Source: an uncultured Roseateles sp. (lineage in GTDB: Bacteria > Pseudomonadota > Gammaproteobacteria > Burkholderiales > Burkholderiaceae_C). Taken from it: DNA of 64,000 nt. Shown piece by piece: positions 44,308-55,183 of the stretch. The DNA lies in the NCBI RefSeq assembly GCF_913777145.1, contig NZ_CAJYPS010000027.1, positions 398,734-462,733 on the forward strand, given 5' to 3'. Position numbers and translations under genes: made by a program. Each line of letters opens with the position of its first letter. Position 1 is the first letter of the stretch. The notes beneath the pieces were generated by a model, which did not search any database, was not told where the DNA came from, and was given only the letters and a program-made list of their open reading frames with translations.

Positions 44308-45467
44308 ATCAGGCGTGGATTGTTTTCACCAAGGAGCTGGTCGACGCGCTGCGCGACCGCCGCACGCTGCTGCGCATGCTGCTGCCGGCGCTGCTGATGG
44401 GGCCGCTGGTGCTGACCGCGCTGTCGGGCCTGATCGCGTCGCTGGAGGCGCGCGCCGACAAGCGCGAGCTGATGGCCGTGGGCATGGAGCATGCGCCCAC
44501 GCTGGCCAACTTCCTGGAGCGCCAGACCTACACGCTCAAACAGGCGCCCGCCGACTACGAGGCTCGGCTGCGCGACAGCAAGCTGCAGGAGCCGGTGCTG
44601 GTCGTGCCCCAGGACTTCGAGGCCAAGCTGCTCAGCGGCGAGCCGCCCACCGTGGAGATCGTCAGCGACAGCGCCAACCAGCGCGCCAGCGCCGGCGTGG
44701 GCCAGGTGCAGCGCCTGCTGCTGGGTTTCAACCGCGAGCGCGCCTCGCTGAACCTGGCGATGCGCGGCGTTTCCATGCAGCTGCTGGAGCCGGTGGACGT
44801 GCAGGAGCGCGACCTGGCCGGCGTGCAGGCGCGGGCCGCCAAGCTGACCGTGATCCTGCCCATGTTCATCATCATGGCAGTGCTGTACGGCGCGCTGACC
44901 GCGGCGCTGGACAGCACGGCCGGCGAGCGCGAGCGCGGCTCGCTGGAGCCGCTGCTGATGAACCCGGCCCCGCATGGCGCCATCGTCGCGGGCAAGTGGG
45001 GCGCGGTCGCGCTGCTGAGCATGGCGGTTGCGCTGCTGTCCAGCTTGAGCTTCATCCCGGCGCAGTGGCTGCTCAAGAGTGACAGCCTGCAGGCGATGTT
45101 CCAGTTCGGCAGCGGCGAGGTGCTGGCCTTCTGGCTGCTGCAGATCCCGCTGGCGGCCGGCCTGTCGGCGCTGCTGATGGCGCTGGCGATTCGCTCCAAG
45201 ACCTTCAAGGAAGCCCAGGCCAGCAGCGCGCTGGTGATCACCGCGATCAGCCTGATGCCCATGGTCAGCATGTTCAACCCGGGCGGCGAGGCGCCGTGGT
45301 ATCTGTGGGTGCCGGGCCTGGCCCAGAACACGCTGATGATGCTGGTGCTGAAGGGCGAGGCGCTGCGTTGGGGTCAGGTCTTGCCTGGCGTGGTGACCGG
45401 CGTCGTGATGACGGTGGTGGGGCTGGCCTTCGTCGCGCGCTCCATGCGCAGCGCGGTGGCGCGCTGA
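44304..45467 (+). CDS. ABC-2 transporter permease (NatB-like)
   Basis: This 387-aa membrane protein has one N-terminal membrane helix (about residues 22-45), a large external loop of about 130 residues, and five more helices from about 180 to 380. Strings such as TVILPMFIIMAVLYGALTAALDSTAGERERGSLEPLLMNPA are typical of NatB. Together with the NatA-like ATPase it should export a cation or small molecule. A 9-base inverted repeat at the convergent gene end may terminate transcription. Confidence 0.9.
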   Translation: MNQAWIVFTKELVDALRDRRTLLRMLLPALLMGPLVLTALSGLIASLEARADKRELMAVGMEHAPTLANFLERQTYTLKQAPADYEARLRDSKLQEPVLVVPQDFEAKLLSGEPPTVEIVSDSANQRASAGVGQVQRLLLGFNRERASLNLAMRGVSMQLLEPVDVQERDLAGVQARAAKLTVILPMFIIMAVLYGALTAALDSTAGERERGSLEPLLMNPAPHGAIVAGKWGAVALLSMAVALLSSLSFIPAQWLLKSDSLQAMFQFGSGEVLAFWLLQIPLAAGLSALLMALAIRSKTFKEAQASSALVITAISLMPMVSMFNPGGEAPWYLWVPGLAQNTLMMLVLKGEALRWGQVLPGVVTGVVMTVVGLAFVARSMRSAVAR

Positions 45468-45480
45468 ATGCGCGGAGGGC

Positions 45481-45502
45481 GCCGGCCGCTCAGGCGGCCG
45501 GC
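45481..45502. terminator. Inverted repeat at convergent gene ends
   Basis: GCCGGCCGC, loop TCAG, GCGGCCGGC lies between the natB-like stop and the end of the GGDEF/EAL gene; the loop contains that gene's stop codon. There is no T tract. It could stop transcription from both sides. Confidence 0.4.
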
Positions 45503-48500
45503 TGCGCAGCGGCCTGGTGCGCCAGCAGGCGCGTGATCTCCAGGCCCGACGAGGGCATGGCCAGCAAAAAGCCCTGCACCTCGTCGCAGCCGTCCTCCAG
45601 CAGCAGGTCCAGCTGCTCCTGGGTCTCCACGCCCTCGGCGGTGACCGACAGGCCTATGGCCCGGCCCAGCGCCAGGATGGCCTGCACGATGGGGCGGGAG
45701 CTGTCCGAGGTGGTGAGGTCGCGCACGAAGCTGCGGTCCACCTTGATGACGTCGAACGGGAAGTTGCGCAGGTAGCTCAGCGAGGAGTAGCCGGTGCCGA
45801 AGTCGTCGATCGCGAGCTTGACGCCCAGCTGCTTGAGCGCGCCCAGCACCTCCAGCGCGCGCCGGCTGTCGGCCAGCAGCACGCCCTCGGTGATCTCCAG
45901 CTCCAGCCGGTGGGCCGGCAGGCCGGAGCGCTGCAGCGCCTCGCTGACCTTGCGCACCAGGTCGTCGTCGCCGAACTGCACCGGCGACAGGTTGACCGAC
46001 ACGCCTATGCCCGGCCAGGCCGCGGTGGCGGCACAGGCCTGGTTCAGTATCCATTCGCCCAGCGGCACGACCAGGCCGCACTGCTCGGCCAGCGGGATGA
46101 ACTCCGCCGGTCCGATGCGGCCGCGCTCGGGGTGGGACCAGCGCACCAGCGTCTCGACGCTGCGCACGCGGCGGCTGGCGGTCTCGAAGCGCGGCTGAAA
46201 CTCCAGGTAGAAGTCGCCCGCCGCGAAGCTGTTGCGCATGTCCTCGATGAGCTTGCGCTGGCCGTAGAGCTTGGCGTTGAGCTCGTCGGAGAAATAGCTG
46301 CGGCAGCCGCGGCCGTTGCGCTTGGACGTGGCCAGCGCGGTGTCGCCGGCGCGCAGCAGGTCGTCCGGCGTGCTGCCGTCGGTGGGCGCCAGCGCCACGC
46401 CTATGGACACGCTGACGCTGACCTCCTCGTTCTCCACCGCCAGGATGGGCTCGGCCAGCTTGTCCAGCAGCACCTGGCAGAAGCGCTCCACCACGGCCGC
46501 GCCCATGCCGGGGGCGGCGATGACGAATTCGTCGCCGCCCACGCGGGCCGCCATCTGGTCTTCGCGCAGCAGGCGGCGCATGCGGTCGGCCAGCTCGGCC
46601 AGCACGCGGTCACCGGCCAGGTGGCCGTGCTGCTCGTTGATGCGGCTGAAGTGGTCCACGTCCACATAGAACAGCGCCATCGTGCCGGTGGCGTCCGCCA
46701 GGTGGGTGCCCAGGAAGGTGGTGAGCTTGGCGCGGTTGGGCAGCGAGGTGGCGGCGTCCAGCTGCGCCAGGCGCTTGGTCTCGGCGAAGGCCTCGGCCAG
46801 CGCGATGTTGGCGCTGACATCGGTCGCGAACTTCACGACCTTGGAGGGCCGGCCGTTGAGGTCGAGGATGGGGTTGTAGGAGGCCTGGATCCAGATCTCC
46901 TTGCCGCCCTTGCCGACGCGCTTGTACAGGCCCGCATGGTGCTGGCCGGCCTTGAGCGCACGCCAGAAGGCCAGGTACTCGGCGCTGCCGGCCACCTCGC
47001 GCTCCACCAGCATCGCGTGGTGCTGGCCCACCAGCTCCTCGCGCTCGTAGCCCACGGTGGCGAGGAAGCGCGGGTTGGCGTCCAGGATGGTGCCGTCCAG
47101 TGCGAACACCACCACGTCCTGGGACTTGTGGATGGCCTCGATCTGGCTCTGGTAGTCGGCCTGGCGCAGCTTGGCCTCGGTGACGTCGGTCGCGTACTTC
47201 ACCACCTTGAACACGCGGCCGTTCATGTCGCGTATCGGGTTGTAGGTGGCCTGCAGCCAGATCTCGCGGCCGTCCTTGGCCACGCGCTTGAACTCGCCCG
47301 AACGGTGCTCGCCGCGCGCCAGGTCGCGCCAGAAGCCACGGTATTCCTCGCTGTCCGCCACCTCGGGCGACACGAACTGCCGGTGGTGGTGGCCGCGCAC
47401 CTCGGAGAAGCGGTAGCCAGTGGCGCGCAGGAAGTTCTCGTTGGCGTCCAGCACCCGGCCTTCGAGGTCGAAGGAGATCACGCACTGCGCGTTGTTGATC
47501 GCCGCGATCTGGCCCTGGTGCTCGGCCTGCAGCAGCTGCTCCTCGGTGACCACGGTGGCGTACTTCACCACCTTCACCGGCTTGCCCGCGGCGTTCAGGA
47601 TGGGGTTGTAGGTGGCCTGCAGCCAGATCTCGCGCCCGCCCTTGGCAAAGCGCTGGTACAGGCCCGCATGGTGCTTGCCGCGGCGCAGCTCGCTCCAGAA
47701 GGCGGCGTACTCGGCGCTGTGGGCGTGGCTGGGCTCCACGAACATGCGGTGGTGGCGGCCCAGCAGCTCCTGGCGGCTGTAGCCGGTCTCGGCCAGGAAG
47801 AGCTCGTTGGCGTCGACGATGCAGCCGTGCATGTCGAAGGTGACCACGCAGTTGGACTTGTGGATGGCCGTCACCTGGGACGCGTAGTCCGCCTGGCGCA
47901 GCTTCTGCGCGGTGATGTCGGTGGCGTACTGGACGATCTTGGTGGTGCGCCCGGCCGGGTCCAGGATGGGCACGTAGACCGACTGCAGCCACAGGTCCGC
48001 GCCCCCCTTGCCCACGCGCCAGTACTCGCCGGACTCGTGCTCGCCGGCCACCAGGCGGGCCCAGAACTCGTCGGTGCTCTCGCCGCGCAGATCGGGCGGC
48101 ACGAACAGCGCGTGCGTGGCGTCCAGCAGCTCGACGCGCTCGTAGCCGGTGACGGCCAGGTAGGCGTCGTTGACCCACAGCACGCGGCCATCGGGCGCGA
48201 AATGCGCGACCGCATGGGTGGACTGCACCGCCTGGATCTGGCCGCGCAGCTCGGTGTCCTGCTCCAGGCGCGCGGAGATGTCCTCGGCGATCTGCACGAT
48301 GGCCTCGACCTGGCCGCTGGCGTCCACCACCGGGATGAAGCGCGACTCCAGCCACACCTCGCGGCCGCCGGACGCAATCCACAGCCGGATCTCGCGATGG
48401 CGCTGGCCGCCGGCCAGCTTGGGCCAGAGGTCGGCCAGGCGGTTGCGCGTGTGGGACTTGGACAGGAAGCGGTTGACGTCCTGGCCGACCAGCTCGCCAA

Positions 48501-48681
48501 GGTTGCAGCCGAACAGGCGCAGGAACTGGTAGTTGGCCGCGCGCACCTTGCCGTCGCGCGAATACGTGACCACCACAAAGGCCTGGTTCAGCGCACGGCT
48601 GTCCAGGCCTCGCAATCTGCCGCCCCCGTCGAGGGCGGACGCGCCCAACTGCGCGGCGCTCGAATCGACGTCCCAATCCAC
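45490..48681 (-). CDS. Five-PAS GGDEF/EAL cyclic-di-GMP signalling protein
   Basis: This 1063-aa cytoplasmic protein has five PAS/PAC units at roughly residues 29-137, 149-257, 271-379, 393-501 and 515-623. PAS3-5 are near copies (AIxxxxxVVxFxxxGxIxDANxxFLxxxGY). A GGDEF domain (about 640-800) has an intact GGDEF, but the inhibitory RxxD site reads REDQ. The EAL domain (about 815-1050) has ETL in place of EAL while keeping DDFGTGYSSLSYL and the later KVDRSFV and AEGVET. It probably makes and/or breaks c-di-GMP in response to a cofactor-bound or redox signal. No membrane segment is seen. Confidence 0.92.
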   Translation of the reverse strand: MDWDVDSSAAQLGASALDGGGRLRGLDSRALNQAFVVVTYSRDGKVRAANYQFLRLFGCNLGELVGQDVNRFLSKSHTRNRLADLWPKLAGGQRHREIRLWIASGGREVWLESRFIPVVDASGQVEAIVQIAEDISARLEQDTELRGQIQAVQSTHAVAHFAPDGRVLWVNDAYLAVTGYERVELLDATHALFVPPDLRGESTDEFWARLVAGEHESGEYWRVGKGGADLWLQSVYVPILDPAGRTTKIVQYATDITAQKLRQADYASQVTAIHKSNCVVTFDMHGCIVDANELFLAETGYSRQELLGRHHRMFVEPSHAHSAEYAAFWSELRRGKHHAGLYQRFAKGGREIWLQATYNPILNAAGKPVKVVKYATVVTEEQLLQAEHQGQIAAINNAQCVISFDLEGRVLDANENFLRATGYRFSEVRGHHHRQFVSPEVADSEEYRGFWRDLARGEHRSGEFKRVAKDGREIWLQATYNPIRDMNGRVFKVVKYATDVTEAKLRQADYQSQIEAIHKSQDVVVFALDGTILDANPRFLATVGYEREELVGQHHAMLVEREVAGSAEYLAFWRALKAGQHHAGLYKRVGKGGKEIWIQASYNPILDLNGRPSKVVKFATDVSANIALAEAFAETKRLAQLDAATSLPNRAKLTTFLGTHLADATGTMALFYVDVDHFSRINEQHGHLAGDRVLAELADRMRRLLREDQMAARVGGDEFVIAAPGMGAAVVERFCQVLLDKLAEPILAVENEEVSVSVSIGVALAPTDGSTPDDLLRAGDTALATSKRNGRGCRSYFSDELNAKLYGQRKLIEDMRNSFAAGDFYLEFQPRFETASRRVRSVETLVRWSHPERGRIGPAEFIPLAEQCGLVVPLGEWILNQACAATAAWPGIGVSVNLSPVQFGDDDLVRKVSEALQRSGLPAHRLELEITEGVLLADSRRALEVLGALKQLGVKLAIDDFGTGYSSLSYLRNFPFDVIKVDRSFVRDLTTSDSSRPIVQAILALGRAIGLSVTAEGVETQEQLDLLLEDGCDEVQGFLLAMPSSGLEITRLLAHQAAAQPAA

Positions 48682-48873
48682 GAAAAACCTCGGTCACGCG
48701 ACCCCGACCGGCAGGGGTGCGGACTGGGGAAGTTGGGGCTGGATGCTAAGAAGAAGTCTGGCCGGATAGCCATGACAAATCGCCCCAAGCGGCAATCCCG
48801 CACGCTCACCCCGCATTTGCGCGGGCGGCCCGCCCGGGGCATGGGGTCTGGGTTAGCGCTTAAGCTGCGGCCG

Positions 48874-49371
48874 ATGAAAAGCTCTCTCTGCCTTGCGGCC
48901 TGCGTCGCCCTGCTGGCCGGCTGCGCCAGCTTCGAACCCGCGGCCCCCGCGGACTACCAGGGCCCCACGGTCAATGTCGCCGACCAGGTGCTGCCGGTCA
49001 GTGGCCAGCTGGTGCATGTGTTCGAGATCCGCCGCGTCGACGGCCGGCGCCTGCTCAGCAGCAGCATCGCGACGCTGAACGCCAACCAGGGCCGCGGCTT
49101 CAGCGTGACGCCGGTCGCGCTGAGCAACGAGCTGCCGCTGCGGCCCGCGCGCCTGCAGCTGCTGGCCACCACGCAGTGGGCCGCGCCCATCCTCGCCATG
49201 ACCCACCCGACCTGCCAGACCGAGGGCGAGGTCAGCTTCACGCCGCAGGACGGCCGGCACTACCGCGTGGCCGGCCGCATCGCGCCGGACGAATGCGCCG
49301 TGTGGGTGGAGGACATCGAGAGCGGCCAGCCGGTCACGAGCAAGGTGACGGGCAAGGGCACGGGGCGCTGA
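48874..49371 (+). CDS. Small lipoprotein of unknown function
   Basis: This 165-aa protein has a lipoprotein signal MKSSLCLAACVALLAGC (lipid-modified Cys at residue 17). The mature part has strand-rich stretches (GQLVHVFEIRRVDGRRLLSSS, LRPARLQLLATTQWAAPIL) and a single C-terminal pair of cysteines (TCQTEGE, DECAVW), which could form a disulfide. No family is recognised. It diverges from the GGDEF/EAL gene and ends 4 bases from the convergent cysteine-cluster gene. Confidence 0.75.
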   Translation: MKSSLCLAACVALLAGCASFEPAAPADYQGPTVNVADQVLPVSGQLVHVFEIRRVDGRRLLSSSIATLNANQGRGFSVTPVALSNELPLRPARLQLLATTQWAAPILAMTHPTCQTEGEVSFTPQDGRHYRVAGRIAPDECAVWVEDIESGQPVTSKVTGKGTGR

Positions 49372-49375
49372 GGGC

Positions 49376-49636
49376 TCAGCCGCCGGGCGCCGTCTGCTCT
49401 TCCATCCAGCCCAGCCAGCGCATCGCCTGCTCGCGGCTGTCGCCGCACATCAGTTCGCTGGGCTGCAGCGAGCCGCACACCGCGGGCCGCTCGGGGCGGC
49501 CGAAGATGCGGCAGCGCAGCTCGTCGTCCAGCTGCGCGCAGCGCACGCCCGCCGGCTTGCCCTGGGGGTGGCCGGGAATGGGCGAGCTGATCGAAGGCGC
49601 GATGCAGCAGGCGGCGCAATGGGGGCGGCAGTCCAT
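49376..49636 (-). CDS. YkgJ-family cysteine cluster protein
   Basis: This 86-aa protein begins [22 protein letters not shown] and carries further cysteines in [15 protein letters not shown] and LMCGD. The CxxCC plus later Cys pattern is that of YkgJ-type proteins, which probably bind zinc or an Fe-S cluster; the function is unknown. The start at 49636 puts the cysteine motif at the N-terminus as in relatives. A longer frame upstream is unlikely. Confidence 0.82.
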   Translation of the reverse strand: MDCRPHCAACCIAPSISSPIPGHPQGKPAGVRCAQLDDELRCRIFGRPERPAVCGSLQPSELMCGDSREQAMRWLGWMEEQTAPGG

Positions 49637-49719
49637 GACGCGATTGTCCGTGGAGCCGGCTTCAGGAAACCCTAAGGCCGGCGGCCCAGCATGAGGACTC
49701 CGCACGACAGGAGCCCGCC

Positions 49720-50436
49720 ATGGATACCGCCACCCCCACTGCCCCGCCCCCGGCATCAACCCCCACCCAGGCGCTGTGGGATGCGCCGGTGCGCCTGCTG
49801 CACGCGCTGATGGCGCTCAGCATGGCCGGCGCCTGGCTGACCGCCGAGGCCGAGGGCTGGCGCACGCTGCACATCAGCTTCGGCCTCACGCTGGCTGGCG
49901 CGGCCACGCTGCGGCTGCTGTGGGGCCTGGTGGGCACCTGGCCGGCCCGCTTCACGAGCTTTGTGCGCGGCCCGGCCGCCGTGCGGGAGCACCTGCGGGC
50001 GCTGCTCGGCGGCCGGGCCGGGCCGCATGCCGGCCACAACCCGGCGGGCGGCTGGGCGGTGCTGGCCCTGCTGGGCACCAGCCTGCTGGTGGCCGGCAGC
50101 GGCTGGCTCACCTACAGCCGCGGCGAGGCCTGGGAGGACGTGCACGAGGCGCTGGCGAACGCGCTGCTGCTGCTGGCCGGCCTGCATGTGGCGGCCGTGC
50201 TGCTGACCAGCTGGCTCAGCCGCGACCGTTTGGTGCCGGCCATGCTGAGCGGCCGCAAGGCCGTGCCCGCCGGCACCGCGCCGGTCCGCATGCACCGCGG
50301 CCTGGCCGCGCTGCTGATCATCGCCGTGCTGGGCTTCTGGGCCTGGAGCCTGAGCCCTGCAGCACCCTGGCAGGGCAGCGGCGACACCCGGCACGAGGGA
50401 GCGCATCATCACAAGCACGACCGAGACGACGACTGA
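49720..50436 (+). CDS. Cytochrome b561-type membrane protein with His-rich tail
   Basis: This 238-aa protein has four membrane helices (about residues 25-45, 50-70, 110-128, 145-165) and a fifth near the end ([17 protein letters not shown]). [18 protein letters not shown] and [22 protein letters not shown] supply the His residues that would bind two hemes, as in the Ni,Fe-hydrogenase cytochrome b/b561 group. The tail [14 protein letters not shown] is rich in His and Asp and may bind metal. It probably accepts or passes electrons in the inner membrane. A response regulator gene follows two bases after its stop. Confidence 0.85.
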   Translation: MDTATPTAPPPASTPTQALWDAPVRLLHALMALSMAGAWLTAEAEGWRTLHISFGLTLAGAATLRLLWGLVGTWPARFTSFVRGPAAVREHLRALLGGRAGPHAGHNPAGGWAVLALLGTSLLVAGSGWLTYSRGEAWEDVHEALANALLLLAGLHVAAVLLTSWLSRDRLVPAMLSGRKAVPAGTAPVRMHRGLAALLIIAVLGFWAWSLSPAAPWQGSGDTRHEGAHHHKHDRDDD

Positions 50437-50438
50437 CG

Positions 50439-51098
50439 ATGCGCATCCTGCTTGCCGAAGACGATGCCCTGCTGGGCGATGGGCTGCGCAATGGCCTGCG
50501 CCAGCAGGGCTTTGTGGTGGACTGGGTCCGCGACGGTGAGGCCGCGGAGCGCGAGCTGCGGGCCACGCCCTATGCGGCCGCCGTGCTGGACCTGGGCCTG
50601 CCGCGGCTGGACGGCCTGGAGGTGCTGGCCCGCGTGCGCGGCGCGGGCTGCGTAGTGCCCGTGCTGGTACTGACCGCCCGCGACGCCCTGCCCGACCGCC
50701 TGCGCGGCCTGGACGGCGGCGCGGACGACTACGTGATCAAGCCTGTGGACTTGCTGGAGCTGGGCGCGCGGCTGCGCGCGCTGGTGCGGCGCTCGCACGG
50801 CCAGGCGCAGGAGCGCCTGGTCTGGCGCGACCTGACCCTCGATCCGGCCGCGCGCCAGGTGAGCCGCGCGGGCGCCGAGACGGCGCTGTCGGCACGCGAG
50901 TTCGACCTGCTGGAGCTGCTGCTGCGCCAGACCGGCCGGGTGCTGAGCCGCGAACAGCTGGAGGAACGTCTCTATGCCTGGGGGCAGGAGGTGGACAGCA
51001 ATGCGATCGAGGTCCATGTGCACCATCTACGGCGCAAGCTGGGCGCCGGCCTGATCGAGACCGTGCGCGGCGTCGGCTACCGGGTGCCGCCCGCATGA
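50439..51098 (+). CDS. OmpR-family response regulator (QseB/PmrA-like)
   Basis: This 219-aa regulator has a receiver domain with the acidic pair in LLAEDDALL, phospho-Asp in AVLDLGLPRLDGLEV and Lys in YVIKPVDLLEL. The winged helix (about residues 125-218) includes LSAREFDLLELLLRQTGRVLSREQL and NAIEVHVHHLRRKLG. It belongs to the QseB/PmrA/TctD-like group. It is two bases after the cytochrome b-like gene and overlaps the kinase gene by four bases, so all three are one operon. Confidence 0.92.
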   Translation: MRILLAEDDALLGDGLRNGLRQQGFVVDWVRDGEAAERELRATPYAAAVLDLGLPRLDGLEVLARVRGAGCVVPVLVLTARDALPDRLRGLDGGADDYVIKPVDLLELGARLRALVRRSHGQAQERLVWRDLTLDPAARQVSRAGAETALSAREFDLLELLLRQTGRVLSREQLEERLYAWGQEVDSNAIEVHVHHLRRKLGAGLIETVRGVGYRVPPA

Positions 51099-52441
51099 GG
51101 CCGGCCTCTCTGCAGGCGCGGCTGCTGGCCGGCTTGGCCGTGGTGGCGCTGGGCGTGGGCGGCCTGATGGCCCTGCTGGCCACGCGCTGGGGCGGCCATG
51201 AGCTGGACGAGCTGCTGGACGCCCACCTGGCGCAGGCCGCCGCGCTGCTGGTGGTGCAGCACAGCAACCCGCTGGCCCATGACGACGATCGTGTGCTGGA
51301 TGCCCCCAGCCTGCACCGCTATGCGCCGCGTGCGGTGTTCCAGGTCTTCCACGAGGGGTCGCTGGCGCTGCGCTCCTCGCAGGCGCCCATCGCGCCGCTG
51401 GTGCCCGACATGGCCAGTGGCTTCCACACCGTGAAGCGCGGCGACGTGAGCTGGCGCGTCTTCGTCACCCGCGGCGCCAGCCAGGACGTGACCGTGCTGG
51501 TAGGCGAGCGCGCGGCGGCGCGGCAGGAGATCCTGTCCGCCGTGCTGGGCCCGCTGCTGGCACTGGGCCTGGCGGCGCTGCTGCTGATGCTGCTGCTCGG
51601 GGCCGGGGTGCTGCGCTGGGGGCTGGCACCGCTGCGCACGCTGAGTCAGCAACTGGCCGCGCGCCGCCCCGACCAGCTCGCCGCGCTGGCGCTGCCGGGC
51701 GCACCCACCGAACTCGCGCCCGTGCTGGGCGCGCTGAATGCGCTGTTCGCTCGCATAGAGGCCCTGCTGCAAGGTGAGCGCCGGCTCACCGCAGACGCAG
51801 CCCACGAGCTGCGCACCCCCGTCGCCGCGATACGCGCCCAGGCGCAGGTGGCGCTGGGGGCGCATGACGACGCCGAGCGCCGCCACGCGCTGAGCGCCAC
51901 GCTGGCCGGCTGCGACCGCGCCGCCCGGCTGATCGAGCAGCTGCTGATGCTGGCCCGGCTGGAGGCTGCCAGCGCACCGCCGCGCACACCGCTGGCCCTG
52001 GCTGAGCTGGCACGCCAGGCGCTGGCCGACGCGGTCGAAAGCCCCTTGAACCAGGGCCATGCGCTGGCGCTGGACGCACCCGCCCCGGTCGCGGCCGAGG
52101 GCGATCCGCTGCTGACCCAGGTGCTGCTGCGCAATCTGCTGGACAACGCGCTGCGCTACAGCCCGCCCGGCAGTCCGGTCACGCTGACTGTGGAGGCCGG
52201 TGCCGCAGGCGACTGGCAGCTGCGCGTCGAGGATGGCGGCCCGGGCCTGGACGAGGCCGGCCTGGCCCGCCTGGGCCAGCGCTTCCAGCGCGGCGCCGAC
52301 AGCCACGCGCCCGGCAGCGGCCTGGGCTGGTCCATCGTGAAACGCATCGCCACGCTGCAGGGCTGGAGCGTGCGCGCCGGCCGCTCATCGTCGCTGGGCG
52401 GGCTGAGCGTGAGGCTGACGCCGGAGAAGCCTGCCGGGTGA
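51095..52441 (+). CDS. Sensor histidine kinase (QseC-like)
   Basis: This 448-aa kinase has two membrane segments (about residues 10-32 and 145-168) around a periplasmic domain. The H-box is LTADAAHELRTPVAAI, the N-box LLRNLLDNALRYSPPG, and the G-boxes DGGPGLDEAG and GSGLGWSIVKRIA. It partners the regulator just upstream. The signal may relate to redox or metal because of the cytochrome b-like gene in the operon; this is inference. Its stop lies two bases before a DnaA box. Confidence 0.9.
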   Translation: MRPASLQARLLAGLAVVALGVGGLMALLATRWGGHELDELLDAHLAQAAALLVVQHSNPLAHDDDRVLDAPSLHRYAPRAVFQVFHEGSLALRSSQAPIAPLVPDMASGFHTVKRGDVSWRVFVTRGASQDVTVLVGERAAARQEILSAVLGPLLALGLAALLLMLLLGAGVLRWGLAPLRTLSQQLAARRPDQLAALALPGAPTELAPVLGALNALFARIEALLQGERRLTADAAHELRTPVAAIRAQAQVALGAHDDAERRHALSATLAGCDRAARLIEQLLMLARLEAASAPPRTPLALAELARQALADAVESPLNQGHALALDAPAPVAAEGDPLLTQVLLRNLLDNALRYSPPGSPVTLTVEAGAAGDWQLRVEDGGPGLDEAGLARLGQRFQRGADSHAPGSGLGWSIVKRIATLQGWSVRAGRSSSLGGLSVRLTPEKPAG

Positions 52442-52442
52442 C

Positions 52443-52451
52443 TTATCCACA
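52443..52451 (+). promoter_or_regulatory. DnaA box
   Basis: TTATCCACA, an exact consensus DnaA box, lies in the 76-base gap upstream of mnmG. It is a single copy; an A+T-rich unwinding region is not evident, so this is not by itself an origin. Confidence 0.6.
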
Positions 52452-52517
52452 GCCACTTCGTAAAATTCGGGGTTTGCCCGCGCCACCGTCCACCGGCGCC
52501 CAACCTGGCACCCCACC

Positions 52518-54469
<1,952 letters not shown>

Positions 54470-54473
<4 letters not shown>

Positions 54474-55096
54474 GGGCCACGCTGGAGAACGCGGCCCGCA
54501 CGCTGGGCCTGGCGCTGAGTGACACGCAGATCGACCAGCTGCTGGCCTACCTGGCCCTGCTGCAGAAGTGGAACAAGGTCTACAACCTGACCGCGGTGCG
54601 CGACCCGGCGCAGATGCTGAGCCACCACCTCGTGGACAGCCTGTCGGCCCTGCCGCCGCTGCTGCGCCACGGGGCGCCGGCCAGACTCATGGACGTGGGC
54701 GCAGGCGGCGGCCTGCCGGGCGTGGTCATCGCGATCTGCTGCCCGAGCACCGACGTCAGCTGCGTGGACGCGGTGGCCAAGAAGGCCACCTTCATCCAGC
54801 AGGTCGCTGCCGAGCTCAAGCTGCCCAATCTGCACGGCATGCACAGTCGCGTCGAGCAGCTGGCCACCGAGGCCTTCGGCGTCATCACCTCCCGCGCCTT
54901 CGCGTCGCTGCTGGACTTCGCCACCCTCACCCGCCAGCACCTGGCGCCGGGTGCGGTCTGGATGGCGATGAAGGGCCAGCATCCCACCGACGAAATCGCC
55001 GCCCTGCCGGCCGACGTCGAGGTGTTTCACGTGGAACAACTGACGGTGCCCGGGCTGGACGCCCAGCGCTGCATCGTCTGGATGCGGCCACGCTGA
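54470..55096 (+). CDS. rsmG: 16S rRNA (guanine527-N7)-methyltransferase RsmG (GidB)
   Basis: This 208-aa SAM-dependent methyltransferase shows [16 protein letters not shown], the SAM motif [16 protein letters not shown] and [10 protein letters not shown]. It methylates G527 of 16S rRNA. The start overlaps the mnmG stop (ATGA), the common gidAB arrangement. The 3' part encodes VFHVEQ, through which a third parS site runs in a different reading frame from those in mnmG. Confidence 0.96.
55023..55038. promoter_or_regulatory. parS site 3 (inside rsmG)
   Basis: TGTTTCACGTGGAACA, identical to site 2, lies 161 bases upstream of the parA start. Confidence 0.88.
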
Positions 55097-55183
55097 GCAC
55101 GAAAAGCCGTCGGTTCGGGGTCAGTCCCGGCCGGCGCACGCCGCTTCCCCGCTAGGATGCCGGCTGACCCCTGAAGCGACTCC

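Noticed and set aside
45517..49371. A 1284-codon plus-strand open frame opposite the GGDEF/EAL gene
   Set aside because: Low-complexity composition over the antisense part. Only its last 166 codons (from 48874) form a real gene, the small lipoprotein.
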